Source of the DNA: JBFHRB01 sp041591915
GTDB lineage: Bacteria; Actinomycetota; Nitriliruptoria; Nitriliruptorales; Nitriliruptoraceae
Direction of reading: 5' to 3'
Length of the DNA stretch: 12,650 nucleotides
Assembly (NCBI GenBank): GCA_041591915.1
Contig: JBFHRB010000083.1
Location: forward strand, 1-12,650
The notes beneath the pieces are model-generated. The model did not search any database. It worked only from the letters and a program-made list of their open reading frames with translations, and was not told where the DNA came from. The translations under genes and the position numbers were made by a program. The stretch's first letter is position 1. Every line of letters begins with the position of its first letter. Below are positions 12,191 through 12,650 of this stretch, one piece after another.

Positions 12191-12643
12191 ATGATGGATC
12201 GCCTGATACCGCACAGCTTCGATCCACCGACGTCGCTGCGGCACACCCGCTTCCGGCTCGAGCCTCTCGGGCCAGAACACAACGGATCTGACTACCAGGC
12301 CTGGACCTCCTCGCTGGAGCACATCCGGTCCACGCCAGGCTTCGTCGGCGGCGAGTGGCCGCACGAGATGACGCTCGAGGAGAACCGGGCCGACCTCGTC
12401 GAGCATGCCGATCACTTCCGTGACCGGGTCGGGTTCACCTACACCGTGCTGGCACCGGACCGGGACGAGGTCATCGGCTGCGTGTACGTCTACGGCGACC
12501 GCGAGTCCGACGCGGACGTGCACGTGCGGTCCTGGGTGCGGGCGGACATGGCCGACCTCGACCCCGTGCTCGACGAGGTCGTGTACGCGTGGCTCACCAG
12601 CGAGGCATGGCCGTTCGCGTCGGTCCGTCACCACCCGCGCTGA
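12191..12643 (+). CDS. Small GNAT-like N-acetyltransferase family protein
   Basis: A 150-residue soluble protein resembling a group of short actinobacterial acetyltransferase-like proteins. An N-terminal LRHTRFRLEPLGPEHNGSDYQAW (16-38) corresponds to the first GNAT strand and helix, HIRSTPGF (44-51) follows, and GFTYTVLAPDRDEVIGCVYVYGDR (81-104) gives the central strands. The next segment, ADVHVRSWVRADMADLDPVLDEVVYAWL (108-135), lies where the acetyl-CoA loop RxxGxG should be, but that loop is absent. So cofactor binding is doubtful or unconventional. The protein ends in WPFASVRHHPR with a TGA seven bases before the window end and appears complete. ATG 12191 is followed at once by a second ATG at 12194; the upstream GGA is a weak ribosome site. 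The substrate is unknown. Confidence 0.75.
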   Translation: MMDRLIPHSFDPPTSLRHTRFRLEPLGPEHNGSDYQAWTSSLEHIRSTPGFVGGEWPHEMTLEENRADLVEHADHFRDRVGFTYTVLAPDRDEVIGCVYVYGDRESDADVHVRSWVRADMADLDPVLDEVVYAWLTSEAWPFASVRHHPR

Positions 12644-12650
12644 GCCGCGA

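Noticed and set aside
11206..12291. 361-codon plus-strand frame with a long PPSPV repeat
   Set aside because: The 15-bp repeat is open on both strands. The minus strand alone has a lipobox and the conserved Cys-Trp-Cys tail; the plus frame overlaps the small GNAT gene start.
12049..12291. Possible small plus-strand gene starting at ATG 12049
   Set aside because: It overlaps the small GNAT gene in another frame, has no ribosome site and shows no recognisable composition or motif.

Overview
The window is very GC-rich (roughly 70% or more by eye) with dense, short-spaced genes. Its TANNNT -10 boxes, leaderless genes, Rpf-type cell-wall lytic domain and acyl-CoA carboxylase point to a high-GC actinomycetote. 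CWB2 cell-wall-binding repeats joined to an Rpf domain hint at a deep-branching class such as Nitriliruptoria or Acidimicrobiia. That placement is inference, because no rRNA or marker gene is present. I see no tRNA, rRNA, CRISPR array, insertion sequence or phage gene.

Layout. Positions 1-4502 are all on the minus strand. They hold a biotinyl-carboxyltransferase fusion (2646-4502) followed by a small ankyrin-repeat protein (1813-2631). A 254-bp gap follows, carrying two strong hairpins and DnaA-box-like repeats. Next come a secreted CWB2-Rpf protein (149-1558) and the first 15 codons of another exported protein (1-45). A divergent promoter region (4503-4597) separates these from a tandem-GNAT acetyltransferase (4598-5515). 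An unusual 114-bp inverted repeat made of four 19-bp units lies between it and a short-chain dehydrogenase (5720-6520). The dehydrogenase ends base-to-base against a convergent sulfotransferase (6521-7747).

Divergent from the sulfotransferase is a two-gene operon: a flavodoxin-fold FMN protein (7932-8402) overlapping by ATGA with a cytoplasmic sulfite-oxidase-fold molybdenum enzyme (8399-9271). Then come a DUF4190/pilin-like membrane protein (9376-10047) and a BrkB/YihY membrane protein (10058-11074). A convergent lipoprotein (11103-11933, minus) has a 15-bp minisatellite encoding GTGDG repeats. Its promoter overlaps a possible plus-strand promoter upstream of a small GNAT-like protein (12191-12643).

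This looks like ordinary actinobacterial chromosome: cell-envelope, acyl-CoA and redox metabolism genes, not one defence or mobile system. The best leads are the quadruple 19-bp inverted repeat, the flavodoxin/molybdoenzyme pair with an unassigned helical N-terminal domain, the biotinyl-carboxyltransferase fusion lacking a biotin carboxylase, the DUF4190/pilin hybrid, and two genes that look leaderless, one with its -10 box built on the previous gene's stop codon.
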